From Mucilaginibacter sp. Bleaf8 (GTDB lineage: Bacteria; Bacteroidota; Bacteroidia; Sphingobacteriales; Sphingobacteriaceae): a DNA stretch of 64,000 nt. Below are positions 1-7,373 of the stretch, piece by piece. Under the pieces are notes generated by a model. That model was not told where the DNA came from and made no database searches. It saw only the letters and a list, made by a program, of their open reading frames with translations. Within the stretch, counting starts at the first letter, position 1. Every line of letters begins with the position of its first letter. Both the position numbers and the translations under genes were made by a program. The stretch covers positions 203,743-267,742 of the forward strand of contig NZ_JAHBBK010000002.1 of the NCBI RefSeq assembly GCF_018390515.1. Direction: 5' to 3'.

Positions 1-1
1 C

Positions 2-748
2 GCGGTTGGTAACTGGGCAACCATGGAAGCACTGAAGTACAACGATCCCGCTGATTCCTTTTATGGGCAGAATCTGAGACTATATAACGGGACGACCTTA
101 TTGTGTACAGATACCATTCGTAGCTGGTTTAACTGGCCTCATTATAAAGTTTATATTGATGATCCGGTTTATCAGGCCAATCTCAATTCTAACAGGAACG
201 ACGGTGGGGCCGCCGATTGGTATTGCTACCGCTTGGCCGAAACCTACTTGCTCAGGGCCGAAGCGCAGTATTACAAGGGCAACATTTCTGCAGCAACCGA
301 AGATGTTAACACAGTAAGAAGAAGAGCGCAGTGCAGTCAGTTTTATACCAGCGTTAACATAGGCGATATTGTGAATGAGCGCGCACGCGAACTATACATG
401 GAGGAGTGGCGGCATATGGAACTGAGCCGGATATCATACAGTTTGGCCCTAAGTGGCAAGCCAGATGAATTTGGGAATGTATACACCAAAGATGCCTTAT
501 CAACCAATAACTATTGGTTTCAGCGTATTCAAAAGTATAACGACTATTACAACAAAAACAAAGTCACTGTAAGAAATCGTAGTTACACCATCGCGGCTTA
601 TAACATTTACTGGCCAATTCCACAAACCGCAATAAACTCCAACCTTTATGGCAAAATACGCCAGAATGAAGGCTATACCGGTTTTGATGCCGGAACCTCT
701 GTTTGGACCAAATGGCAGGATGCGGTAGCTGATGAAGACACCAATTGA
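2..748 (+). CDS. SusD/RagB-family glycan-binding lipoprotein, C-terminal part
   Basis: The reading frame is open from base 2, upstream of the first Met codon at 23, so this is the 3' part of a gene that begins outside the window. About 248 residues are visible. The segment reading WYCYRLAETYLLRAEAQYYKG, followed by an arginine-rich VRRRAQ stretch and NERARELYMEEWRHMELSR, is the typical SusD C-terminal TPR-type region. The end (YWPIPQTAINSN...QNEGY) is the usual SusD terminus. Members are outer-membrane lipoproteins that capture glycan at the cell surface and close over a SusC porin. The partner SusC is presumably just to the left. The gene is followed 119 bases later by a GH105 enzyme, which suggests a pectin or rhamnogalacturonan-type PUL. 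The family is certain; the substrate is inferred from the neighbour. Confidence 0.9.
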   Translation, partial: AVGNWATMEALKYNDPADSFYGQNLRLYNGTTLLCTDTIRSWFNWPHYKVYIDDPVYQANLNSNRNDGGAADWYCYRLAETYLLRAEAQYYKGNISAATEDVNTVRRRAQCSQFYTSVNIGDIVNERARELYMEEWRHMELSRISYSLALSGKPDEFGNVYTKDALSTNNYWFQRIQKYNDYYNKNKVTVRNRSYTIAAYNIYWPIPQTAINSNLYGKIRQNEGYTGFDAGTSVWTKWQDAVADEDTN

Positions 749-867
749 TACATCTCCTTATCTTAAAAGGCTATAATTAATCGAGGCTGTTTCTAATCTA
801 ATTAACCACAAGAAACACCGAACTCACAGGACAAAATCAATAAAATTTTTAAGCAATAAAGTTACTC

Positions 868-1971
868 ATGAATAAGAAATTACTGACACTACTACTATTA
901 CTACCCTTCCAATTACTGTTTGCGCAATCTAAAACCCTCAAGGATTTTCCAAGTGGGTATGAGCCGGAAGTAGTTGGCAAACGTTTGGCTAACCGTTTCG
1001 TTGAGGGTAAACATGCGCTGCATATGGGCAAGTGGATTGGCTACCCGGAAGTTTTTAACTGGATGGGTGCTTTAAAGTTTGCGTCACTTACTAAAGATCA
1101 GGAATTGATAAACAAGCTACAGGCAAGGTTTGAGCCATTATTCACAACGGAAAAACAGCTTTTGCCTATCATGAATCATGTGGATGTTAACATGTTCGGA
1201 AGCTTGCCTTTTGAACTTTATAAGGTAACTAAAGACAAGCGCTATCTGGATGTTGCCCTGCCTTATGCAGAAACGCAATGGATAGTACCCGAAAATGCAA
1301 ATGCAACCGAAAAAGCCTGGGCCAACAAGGGTTACTCCTGGCAAACCCGCCTATGGATTGATGATATGTACATGATAACCATCGTACAAACGCAGGCTTA
1401 CAGAATTACAGGCGATAAAAAGTACATAGACCGTGCAGCAAAAGAGATGGTTCTTTATCTGGATTCACTGCAAAAGCCTAATGGTTTATTTTATCATGCT
1501 CCCGATGCGCCATTTTATTGGGGGCGCGGTAACGGGTGGATGGCCGCAGGAATGACTGAATTGCTTAAAGAGCTTCCCAAAAACAACCAATACCGCCCCC
1601 GTATATTAAAAGGTTATCAAGCAATGATGAAAAGCCTCAAAAACTTCCAGACAAAAAGTGGTATGTGGAACCAGTTAATAGATGAGCCGGGCTTTTGGGC
1701 AGAAACCTCAGGAACTGCCATGTTTACCTTTGCCATGATTTCGGGAGTAAAGGCGGGATGGTTAAATGAAAAAGAATACGGGCCAGTTGCACGGAAAGCC
1801 TGGATGGCTATGGTTCCATACATCAATGAGGATGGAAATGTAACCGAGGTTTGTGTTGGAACGAATAAAAAGAATGATAAACAATATTATTACGATCGTC
1901 CAAGACACACCGGAGATTACCATGGACAGGCTCCGTATTTATGGTGTACGGTAGCTTTACTTGAAAAATAA
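868..1971 (+). CDS. GH105 family unsaturated glycuronyl hydrolase, secreted
   Basis: A 367-residue protein with a signal peptide (MNKKLLTLLLLLPFQLLFAQ). It has the (alpha/alpha)6-barrel signatures of the GH88/GH105 group: WIDDMYM with the likely catalytic Asp at residue 165, the HAPDAPFYWGRGNGWM block near residue 210, and a C-terminal HTGDYHGQAPYLW. The family removes unsaturated uronic acid left on oligosaccharides by polysaccharide lyases, for example on rhamnogalacturonan. The signal peptide places it in the periplasm. It follows a SusD gene, consistent with a uronic-acid-containing polysaccharide. Length is normal for the family. GH105 also includes members acting on other unsaturated uronides, so the exact substrate is not settled. 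Confidence 0.85.
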   Translation: MNKKLLTLLLLLPFQLLFAQSKTLKDFPSGYEPEVVGKRLANRFVEGKHALHMGKWIGYPEVFNWMGALKFASLTKDQELINKLQARFEPLFTTEKQLLPIMNHVDVNMFGSLPFELYKVTKDKRYLDVALPYAETQWIVPENANATEKAWANKGYSWQTRLWIDDMYMITIVQTQAYRITGDKKYIDRAAKEMVLYLDSLQKPNGLFYHAPDAPFYWGRGNGWMAAGMTELLKELPKNNQYRPRILKGYQAMMKSLKNFQTKSGMWNQLIDEPGFWAETSGTAMFTFAMISGVKAGWLNEKEYGPVARKAWMAMVPYINEDGNVTEVCVGTNKKNDKQYYYDRPRHTGDYHGQAPYLWCTVALLEK

Positions 1972-2006
1972 CCCTACAAGATAGTTAAGCCGAAAACATC
2001 CTTAAT

Positions 2007-2039
2007 ACTTTGAGCACGGATTTGTTCCGCGCTCAAAGT
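2007..2039 (+). terminator. Hairpin downstream of GH105 gene
   Basis: A perfect 9-base stem, ACTTTGAGC (2007-2015) with GCTCAAAGT (2031-2039), is extended inside by CGG/CCG. It lies 36 bases after the GH105 stop. There is no clear T-run after it, so termination is plausible but not proven. Confidence 0.45.
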
Positions 2040-2213
2040 TATCTAAGCTTTACAAGCCCATCTGCATTTACGTCAACTACCTTACCTCCCCCTCAAATAA
2101 ATAAAGCATAAGAAGCATACCCCTTTTATATGAGCTATTGCTTGCCTTATGTTTCCTGTAATGATAGGCTTTGCCTGTAGAACTCGCTGCATTTGAAGTA
2201 AACCGTTACAAAA

Positions 2214-2243
2214 AACTGTTCATTTTTTTGTGGATTCGTCTCA
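2214..2243 (-). promoter_or_regulatory. Copy 1 of a 30-base element, candidate response-regulator site
   Basis: Read on the minus strand it contains TGAGACGAAT, two variable bases, ACAAAAA, two variable bases, then TGAACAGTT. It matches 26 of 30 bases with 10711-10740. It ends 197 bases before the oxidoreductase operon start. The response regulator encoded at 6600-7373 is an AraC-type protein, and its sites are often long bipartite elements, so this is a candidate operator linking the 2441 operon to the kinase locus. That role is inference. Confidence 0.55.
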
Positions 2244-2440
2244 TAATTCAAACGATTGATTTCTGCTGTTGATTTTAATTAACTGATAATGTGGTGTTTT
2301 GCTGGCTTGCAGAGGGGTATGGGCGTGAGATGTTTGAAGTAAGATAGTACATCTACAAGATTTATCACCGATATTTGAGAATAGCCGGCTTATAGCCGTG
2401 AATCGCCAATTATCCTTACTGTTCAAATTAAACTTAAATA

Positions 2441-3799
2441 ATGATGGAGAATACCCGTCGTCAATTCATCAGGCAGGCATCTATAGCCGGGGCCGGCGTA
2501 TTGCTTAGTAAAACGAGCTGGAGCGCCAAAAGTTATAAACGCATTATTGGTGCCAATGACCGGGTACGCGTTGGCGTAGTGGGGTTTTCCGACCGCCACC
2601 GGTCCTCGCACATGCCATGTTTCCTGAATCATTACAAAGAGCTTAACTTCGAGATTGTAGCTGTATCCGACATCTGGAAAAAGCGACGAGAAGAAGGGGC
2701 CGCGCTATGGAAGGATAAGATGCAGCATGATGTAAAGGCATTTCGGAATAACGATGAACTATACAGCAGTAAAACGGTCGATGCTGTATTTATCGGGACA
2801 GCCGACTTTCAACACGCCCTGCATACTATTGAAGCTGTAAAAGCCGGTTGTGATGCTTACGTTGAGAAGCCTTTTGCTGAAACCATGGATGACAATAAAG
2901 CAGCCCTGAAAGCAGTAAAGGAAACCGGTAAAATTGTGCAAATAGGTTCACAGCGCCGCAGTGGTGCCAATTACCATGCAGCTAACGACTTTATTAAATC
3001 CGGTAAATTTGGACCTATAACCATGGTGGAGCTTACCTGGAATGTAAATCAGCCCGGCCGCTGGCGCCGTCCGGAGCTTCTGCCGCAATTAAAAGAGCAG
3101 GATACCGACTGGAAACGCTTTTTAATGAATCGCCCGTTTGAAAAATTCGATCCGCGCATCTATCTCGAATACCGCTTGTTTTGGCCTTACTCGTCTGGCT
3201 TGCCCGGGCAATGGATGAGCCATCAGATAGACACAGTGCATTGGTTCACCGGCTTAAAACATCCACGCAGTGTGGTAGCCAACGGGGGAATTTACCAGTG
3301 GAAAGATGGCAGACGTAATTGGGATACCATTATGGCGGCTTTTGATTACGGGCCGCAGGATGACCTTACCAAAGGCTTTCAGGTAACCTTCGGGTCTCGC
3401 ATGCACAACGGCGATGAGCATCCGGCAGAAATTTACTACTCAAACGGTGGCGAACTTAATCTAATTACCAACAAAATTTCGCCCAAAGGCGGACTGACCC
3501 AAAAAGCCGCGGCAGCAATGAATATGGAAGCGAATTTGTTACCGGAAGTAAGCTTAGATAATTCAGAACAGGTGGTAGCCTCGGCCAATACCGGTGGTGA
3601 TAGCCTCACTTCTAACCACATACGTAATTGGATGGAATGCGTACGCAGCCGCAAGCAGCCAAATGCCCCGGTTGAAGCGGGTTACAGCCACAGCATTGCC
3701 AACATCATGACAACGGCAGCGGCGCATACCGGGTCTAAAGCAACCTTTGATGAGAAAACCCAGGAGGTTATGGTGAACAATAAAGTCTTCAAATACTAA
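2441..3799 (+). CDS. Gfo/Idh/MocA-family oxidoreductase with Tat signal
   Basis: A 452-residue protein. The N-terminus carries a twin-arginine signal (TRRQFIRQASIAGAGVLL), so a folded, cofactor-loaded enzyme is exported. A Rossmann NAD(P)-binding fold follows (VRVGVVGFSDRHRS), and the family's EKP motif sits near residues 142-144 (DAYVEKPF). A C-terminal Gfo/Idh-type sheet domain completes it. Such exported enzymes oxidise or reduce sugars, often at C3, using a tightly held cofactor. It is the first gene of a tight operon with DUF6807, a TIM-barrel isomerase/epimerase and a DUF1080 protein, the company expected for a 3-keto-glycoside pathway. The start may be this ATG or the next codon, also ATG; the spacing does not decide. 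Family is sure, reaction inferred. Confidence 0.88.
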   Translation: MMENTRRQFIRQASIAGAGVLLSKTSWSAKSYKRIIGANDRVRVGVVGFSDRHRSSHMPCFLNHYKELNFEIVAVSDIWKKRREEGAALWKDKMQHDVKAFRNNDELYSSKTVDAVFIGTADFQHALHTIEAVKAGCDAYVEKPFAETMDDNKAALKAVKETGKIVQIGSQRRSGANYHAANDFIKSGKFGPITMVELTWNVNQPGRWRRPELLPQLKEQDTDWKRFLMNRPFEKFDPRIYLEYRLFWPYSSGLPGQWMSHQIDTVHWFTGLKHPRSVVANGGIYQWKDGRRNWDTIMAAFDYGPQDDLTKGFQVTFGSRMHNGDEHPAEIYYSNGGELNLITNKISPKGGLTQKAAAAMNMEANLLPEVSLDNSEQVVASANTGGDSLTSNHIRNWMECVRSRKQPNAPVEAGYSHSIANIMTTAAAHTGSKATFDEKTQEVMVNNKVFKY

Positions 3800-3804
3800 T
3801 TACC

Positions 3805-4875
3805 ATGCTCCCAGCCGAAAACGTAACCTGCTTAGTCTTCATGATGTTCTGTTCGTCATTTGCAGCTATCGCTCAGGATGAAGCAGTTGACATTAAACGG
3901 TACGATAAGGAACAAAAAGTAGAGGTGCTGATAGGCGGTAAACCGTTTACCACTTTTATGTATCCTGATTCTTTAGAGAAACCCGTTTTGTACCCTTTAC
4001 GGACAGCAGGAGGAAAGGTGGTCACACGTGGATTTCCGCTTGATCCAAGGCCGGGAGATCCTACTGATCATCCCCATCATATCGGGCTGTGGTTTAACTT
4101 CGAAAACGTAAACGGTTTAGACTTCTGGAACAACTCATATGCAATTCCTGCGGCCAAAAAGAGCCATTATGGCTGGATCAGAACCAAAAATATAAAAGAA
4201 GTAAGAAGCGGTAAAAGTGGAGTACTGGCCTATACTGCCGACTGGACGGACCAGGCGGGGCATGTGATCTTAACAGAAACCACGCGCTTTGTATTCAGCG
4301 GAAGCAAAACCACCCGGCAAATAGACCGCATTACTACATTAAAAGCTGTGCAGGTTGCGCTATTTAAGGATGCAAAAGATGGCCTGCTGGGGTTGCGCCT
4401 GGCACATGAACTGCAAATGCCTACTCAAAAGGATGAAAGCTTTAGCGATAGCAAAGGCATCGTCACGGTTGTAAAAGGAGGTTCGGATCAGGTGCCGACA
4501 GGTAATTATATAACCAGTGAGGGTAAAACGGGCAACGACGCTTGGAGCAGCCGCGCTGTATGGTGTAACGCATTCGGCAAAATAGGTGCCGACTCGGTGA
4601 GCGTAACTATCATTGATCATCCGGATAACCCAAGTTATCCTACTTTTTGGCATGCCCGAGGATATGGTCTGTTTGCAGCGAACCCATTAGGGGAGCAGAT
4701 TTTTACCAATGGCCTGTCCGCTAAAAATTTAAAATTAGAAAAAGGAAAATCAGTTACGTTCAAATTCAGGATACTCATCAATCAAGGCACGCAAACGCCC
4801 TCAAAACAACTGTTGAATGCTTCAGCCAAGAGCTTTGCGGGGATGTATCTCTCCAACGAACAAAAATCGAAATGA
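3805..4875 (+). CDS. DUF6807 (PmoA-like) exported protein
   Basis: A 356-residue protein with an N-terminal hydrophobic signal-like segment ending near AIAQ. The body matches the DUF6807 family, sometimes called PmoA-like by annotation history: GDPTDHPHHIGLWF with clustered histidines, then DFWN near residue 108, a middle beta-rich region (TADWTDQAGHVILTETTRF), and a C-terminal DHPDNPSYPTFWHARGYGLF. No reaction is firmly known to me for this family. It starts 5 bases after the oxidoreductase stop, so the two are surely co-transcribed. The His-rich motif suggests a metal or sugar site. In this operon it may act on an oxidised sugar or glycoside, which is inference. The link to methane monooxygenase implied by the old name is not supported. 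Confidence 0.8.
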   Translation: MLPAENVTCLVFMMFCSSFAAIAQDEAVDIKRYDKEQKVEVLIGGKPFTTFMYPDSLEKPVLYPLRTAGGKVVTRGFPLDPRPGDPTDHPHHIGLWFNFENVNGLDFWNNSYAIPAAKKSHYGWIRTKNIKEVRSGKSGVLAYTADWTDQAGHVILTETTRFVFSGSKTTRQIDRITTLKAVQVALFKDAKDGLLGLRLAHELQMPTQKDESFSDSKGIVTVVKGGSDQVPTGNYITSEGKTGNDAWSSRAVWCNAFGKIGADSVSVTIIDHPDNPSYPTFWHARGYGLFAANPLGEQIFTNGLSAKNLKLEKGKSVTFKFRILINQGTQTPSKQLLNASAKSFAGMYLSNEQKSK

Positions 4876-4888
4876 TTTCCAAACCGAT

Positions 4889-5767
4889 ATGAAATTTTCA
4901 ATAGTAAAAGCTACAGTTCTTACAGCTGCTCTGTTGGCGGTTACCTTGCCCATATATAAATTAAAAGCGCAAAGTAAAAAGCTGTTGTTTCCAGAGGCAC
5001 CGGGTATCGAATCGTATACTTTCCGGTCAAACTTCACCAAGGACGTACCTGCAACTTTAGATATAATTCGCAATCTTGGAATTAAAGATATAGAATTCTC
5101 CAAGCTATACGGACTGGAACAGGAAGCGCTTCGTAAGATGCTGGATGAACGGGGCTTAAAATGCTCTGTATTTGGCACCGGGTGGAACGATGTTATCAAC
5201 AAAACTACCGAAGTTGCAGTCGCTGCCAAAGCTTTGGGCGCACAGTACATCCATTTAGGGAGCATTCCGCATAAAGGCCCGGCTTTAACACCGGGCGACG
5301 CCCAAAATGCCGTTGCTGAGTTTAACCGCGTTGGAAAGCTGTTGAAAACGGAATATGGACTTGAATTGCTATACCATAACCACGGTGATGAATTTGCTCC
5401 GTATGAAAATGGAACGTTATATGACTACATGGTCCAGAACACTAATCCCGAATACGTAAGCTTTGAACTGGACATTCTTTGGGCTTACTTGCCAGGCATG
5501 GATCCTGCAAGGTTAATTAATACTTATCCCCAACGTTATAAGGCATTGCATTTGAAAGACCTGAAGAAAGATGTTGCCCGAAATACATCGGGAAAAACTG
5601 ATCATGATAATAACGTTGTGTTAGGAGCCGGACAAATTGATATTCCTGCAGTAATCAAGGCAGCCCGCCAGGCCGGGATACAGCATTATTACCTGGAAGA
5701 TGAGAGCAGTTTGGCATTAGAACAAGTGCCCTTAAGTATCCAATACCTTAAAAATCTGAAAAAATAA
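4889..5767 (+). CDS. Secreted xylose-isomerase-like TIM-barrel protein (sugar isomerase/epimerase family)
   Basis: The start is placed at the ATG at 4889 because it begins a good signal peptide (MKFSIVKATVLTAALLAV...LKAQ). The longer frame from 4817 would run inside the DUF6807 gene. The mature part is an AP-endonuclease-2/xylose-isomerase-like TIM barrel: GIESYTFR strand 1, DIEFSKLYG, YHNHGDEF, SFELDILWAYLPG, LHLKDLKK and a final YYLEDES. These carry the usual Glu/Asp/His metal ligands. Known family members isomerise or epimerise sugars, and some cleave 3-keto-glycosides by elimination. The exported location and operon partners favour a role on extracytoplasmic keto-sugars rather than central metabolism. 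Reaction not proven. Confidence 0.85.
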   Translation: MKFSIVKATVLTAALLAVTLPIYKLKAQSKKLLFPEAPGIESYTFRSNFTKDVPATLDIIRNLGIKDIEFSKLYGLEQEALRKMLDERGLKCSVFGTGWNDVINKTTEVAVAAKALGAQYIHLGSIPHKGPALTPGDAQNAVAEFNRVGKLLKTEYGLELLYHNHGDEFAPYENGTLYDYMVQNTNPEYVSFELDILWAYLPGMDPARLINTYPQRYKALHLKDLKKDVARNTSGKTDHDNNVVLGAGQIDIPAVIKAARQAGIQHYYLEDESSLALEQVPLSIQYLKNLKK

Positions 5768-5774
5768 CACACAT

Positions 5775-6527
5775 ATGAAATTTATAAACTACCGTAAAAC
5801 ATTAAAATGTGCTGCGCTTTTTATGCTACTTGGCTTTACAGCATCGGCACAACTGAACACACTTACACCTGCTGAAAAAAAAGCCGGATGGAAGTTGCTA
5901 TTTGATGGAAAGAGCAGCAAAGGCTGGCGCAGTGCTAATGCTGATACGTTTCCAACGGCTGCAAACGGCTGGATAATTAAAGATGGTACATTAACAATTC
6001 AGGCTGCTAACGGAGCGGAATCTAAAAACGTTGGCGACATTGTTACAACCGGCGAATATGGGGCATTTGAGCTGAGCTTTGACTTTAAGCTTACCCGCGG
6101 TGCTAACAGCGGCGTAAAATACTTTGTTACACTTCAAGAAAAATCAGGCGCGTCGGCAATTGGCCTGGAGTACCAGATTCTTGATGATGATGTTCATCCG
6201 GATGCAAAACTGGGCCGCGACGGAAACCGCACGTTGGCATCGCTGTATGATTTAAAGACCTCAACAAAAGCGGGTGCAGTTAAGCCCATTGGCGAATGGA
6301 ACACAGGTAAAATTATAATTTACCCCAACAATCACGTTGAGCATTGGCTAAACGGCGTTAAAGTTTTGGAGTATGAACGCAAATCGCCGGAATATCGCGA
6401 GCTGGTAAAATTAAGCAAGCACAAGGTTTGGAAAGATTTTGGCGAAGCCGATAAAGGTCACATCTTATTACAGGATCACGGTAACGAGGTAAGTTACCGG
6501 AATATAAAGATCAGGGAATTAAAGTAA
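5775..6527 (+). CDS. DUF1080 (3-keto-disaccharide hydrolase-type) secreted protein
   Basis: A 250-residue protein with signal peptide ending at ASAQ. It has the concanavalin-like DUF1080 fold: GWKLLFDGKSSKGWRSA near residue 36, then GWIIKDGTLTIQ, YGAFELSFDFKLTRGANSGVKYF, EYQILDDDVHPDA and a terminal ILLQDHGNEVSYRNIKIREL. Family members have been linked to hydrolysis of 3-keto-glycosides made by Gfo/Idh/MocA oxidoreductases, and such an oxidoreductase is present in the same operon. Placed 7 bases after the TIM-barrel gene; a strong terminator follows at 6549. The assignment to the family is firm; the keto-glycosidase role is from family knowledge plus context. Confidence 0.85.
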   Translation: MKFINYRKTLKCAALFMLLGFTASAQLNTLTPAEKKAGWKLLFDGKSSKGWRSANADTFPTAANGWIIKDGTLTIQAANGAESKNVGDIVTTGEYGAFELSFDFKLTRGANSGVKYFVTLQEKSGASAIGLEYQILDDDVHPDAKLGRDGNRTLASLYDLKTSTKAGAVKPIGEWNTGKIIIYPNNHVEHWLNGVKVLEYERKSPEYRELVKLSKHKVWKDFGEADKGHILLQDHGNEVSYRNIKIRELK

Positions 6528-6548
6528 CAGGCAATTGCCGGATTGACG

Positions 6549-6593
6549 AGCGGTAATAGTTAACGCCACAAGCTGCAACTATTACCGCTTTTT
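6549..6593 (+). terminator. Rho-independent terminator of the 2441-6527 operon
   Basis: A perfect 13-base stem, AGCGGTAATAGTT (6549-6561) with AACTATTACCGCT (6577-6589), and a run of five T's ending at 6593. It lies 21 bases after the DUF1080 stop and just before the convergent response-regulator gene. Confidence 0.85.
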
Positions 6594-6599
6594 AGCACG

Positions 6600-7373
6600 C
6601 TACTGCCTGGCTTCTCTCGGCAAAGAATTGAAATATTCCATTGGTGTAACTTTGAAATATTTCTGAAACTTTCGTGTCAAAAGACTTTGTGAGCTGTATC
6701 CTACAGCCTTGGATATTTCAAACAAACTGTACTGATCTTCGGCTATAAGGCTGGTTGCTTTCTTAAGCCGCGTTAAGTCAATTAACCCTTTGGGAGAAAG
6801 TGATGAAAGCGACTTGATTTTACGGTAGAAGGTAGGTCGGCTCATAATCATATGATCCGATAACTTCTCGACATCCAGATTGGGGTCTTTCATGTTCTTG
6901 CGGATGTACTCGTCTAATTTTTTCAGAAAAGCTTCGTCCGTTTTCGAATGCGCCATAACCCTGATGTCTTCAAAAGGAGAACCGGAAAAATGTTCTTTGA
7001 CCTTTTTCCGGTTTCGCAACAAATTAGCTATCTGATGTTGTAGCAATTCGGGTGAAAACGGCTTTTGAACGTAGGCATCAGCACCTGCTTCCAAGCCCTC
7101 AATATGGGCGCTGTACGTATTTTTTGACGTTAACAGAATAATGGGAATGTGACAGAAATCCACGTTGGATTTCAATTGGTTGCACAGCTCGAAGCCATCA
7201 ATACCCGGCATCATGATATCCGATATAATAAGGTGAACCATCTCTTTCGCAAGAATGGCCTGCGCTTTTTCGCCATCAGTTGCCAGGTGCAAGGTGTAAC
7301 TGTCAGTCAATACTTCAGATAAAAATTCTAAAATTTCTTCGTTGTCGTCAACTATCAAGATGCTATCGTTCAT
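6600..7373 (-). CDS. Response regulator with AraC-type DNA-binding domain
   Basis: Start taken at 7373 because the ATG forms an ATGA overlap with the kinase stop; the frame runs 7 codons further upstream, but that is inside the kinase gene. About 257 residues. A receiver domain comes first (ILIVDDNEE; acidic pair at residues 9-10; phospho-acceptor Asp52 in ISDIMMPG; QKPFS Lys near 102). Then a linker and an AraC helix-turn-helix pair (LSDHMIMSRPTFYRKIKS and ISKAVGYSSQSLLTRKFQKYF). These two domains are normally the C-terminal end of one fused Bacteroidota hybrid two-component sensor; here they form a separate protein. It should bind DNA when phosphorylated by the kinase at 7370-10567 and activate nearby glycan genes. 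The candidate site is the 30-base element at 2214, 10711 and 10857. Confidence 0.9.
   Translation of the reverse strand: MNDSILIVDDNEEILEFLSEVLTDSYTLHLATDGEKAQAILAKEMVHLIISDIMMPGIDGFELCNQLKSNVDFCHIPIILLTSKNTYSAHIEGLEAGADAYVQKPFSPELLQHQIANLLRNRKKVKEHFSGSPFEDIRVMAHSKTDEAFLKKLDEYIRKNMKDPNLDVEKLSDHMIMSRPTFYRKIKSLSSLSPKGLIDLTRLKKATSLIAEDQYSLFEISKAVGYSSQSLLTRKFQKYFKVTPMEYFNSLPREARQ

Larger units (their letters stand above)
1972..2440. other. Intergenic region between GH105 gene and oxidoreductase operon
   Basis: This 469-base stretch has no convincing gene. It holds a terminator-like hairpin at 2007-2039 and a reverse-oriented copy at 2214-2243 of a 30-base element found again upstream of the GH43 gene. 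A half-site, ACTGTTCA, at 2418-2425 lies just before the start of the next gene. Short reading frames here have no family resemblance. Confidence 0.6.

Noticed and set aside
4822..5265. Open frame of 147 codons on the minus strand
   Set aside because: Antisense to the DUF6807 and TIM-barrel genes, which have clear homology and signal peptides.
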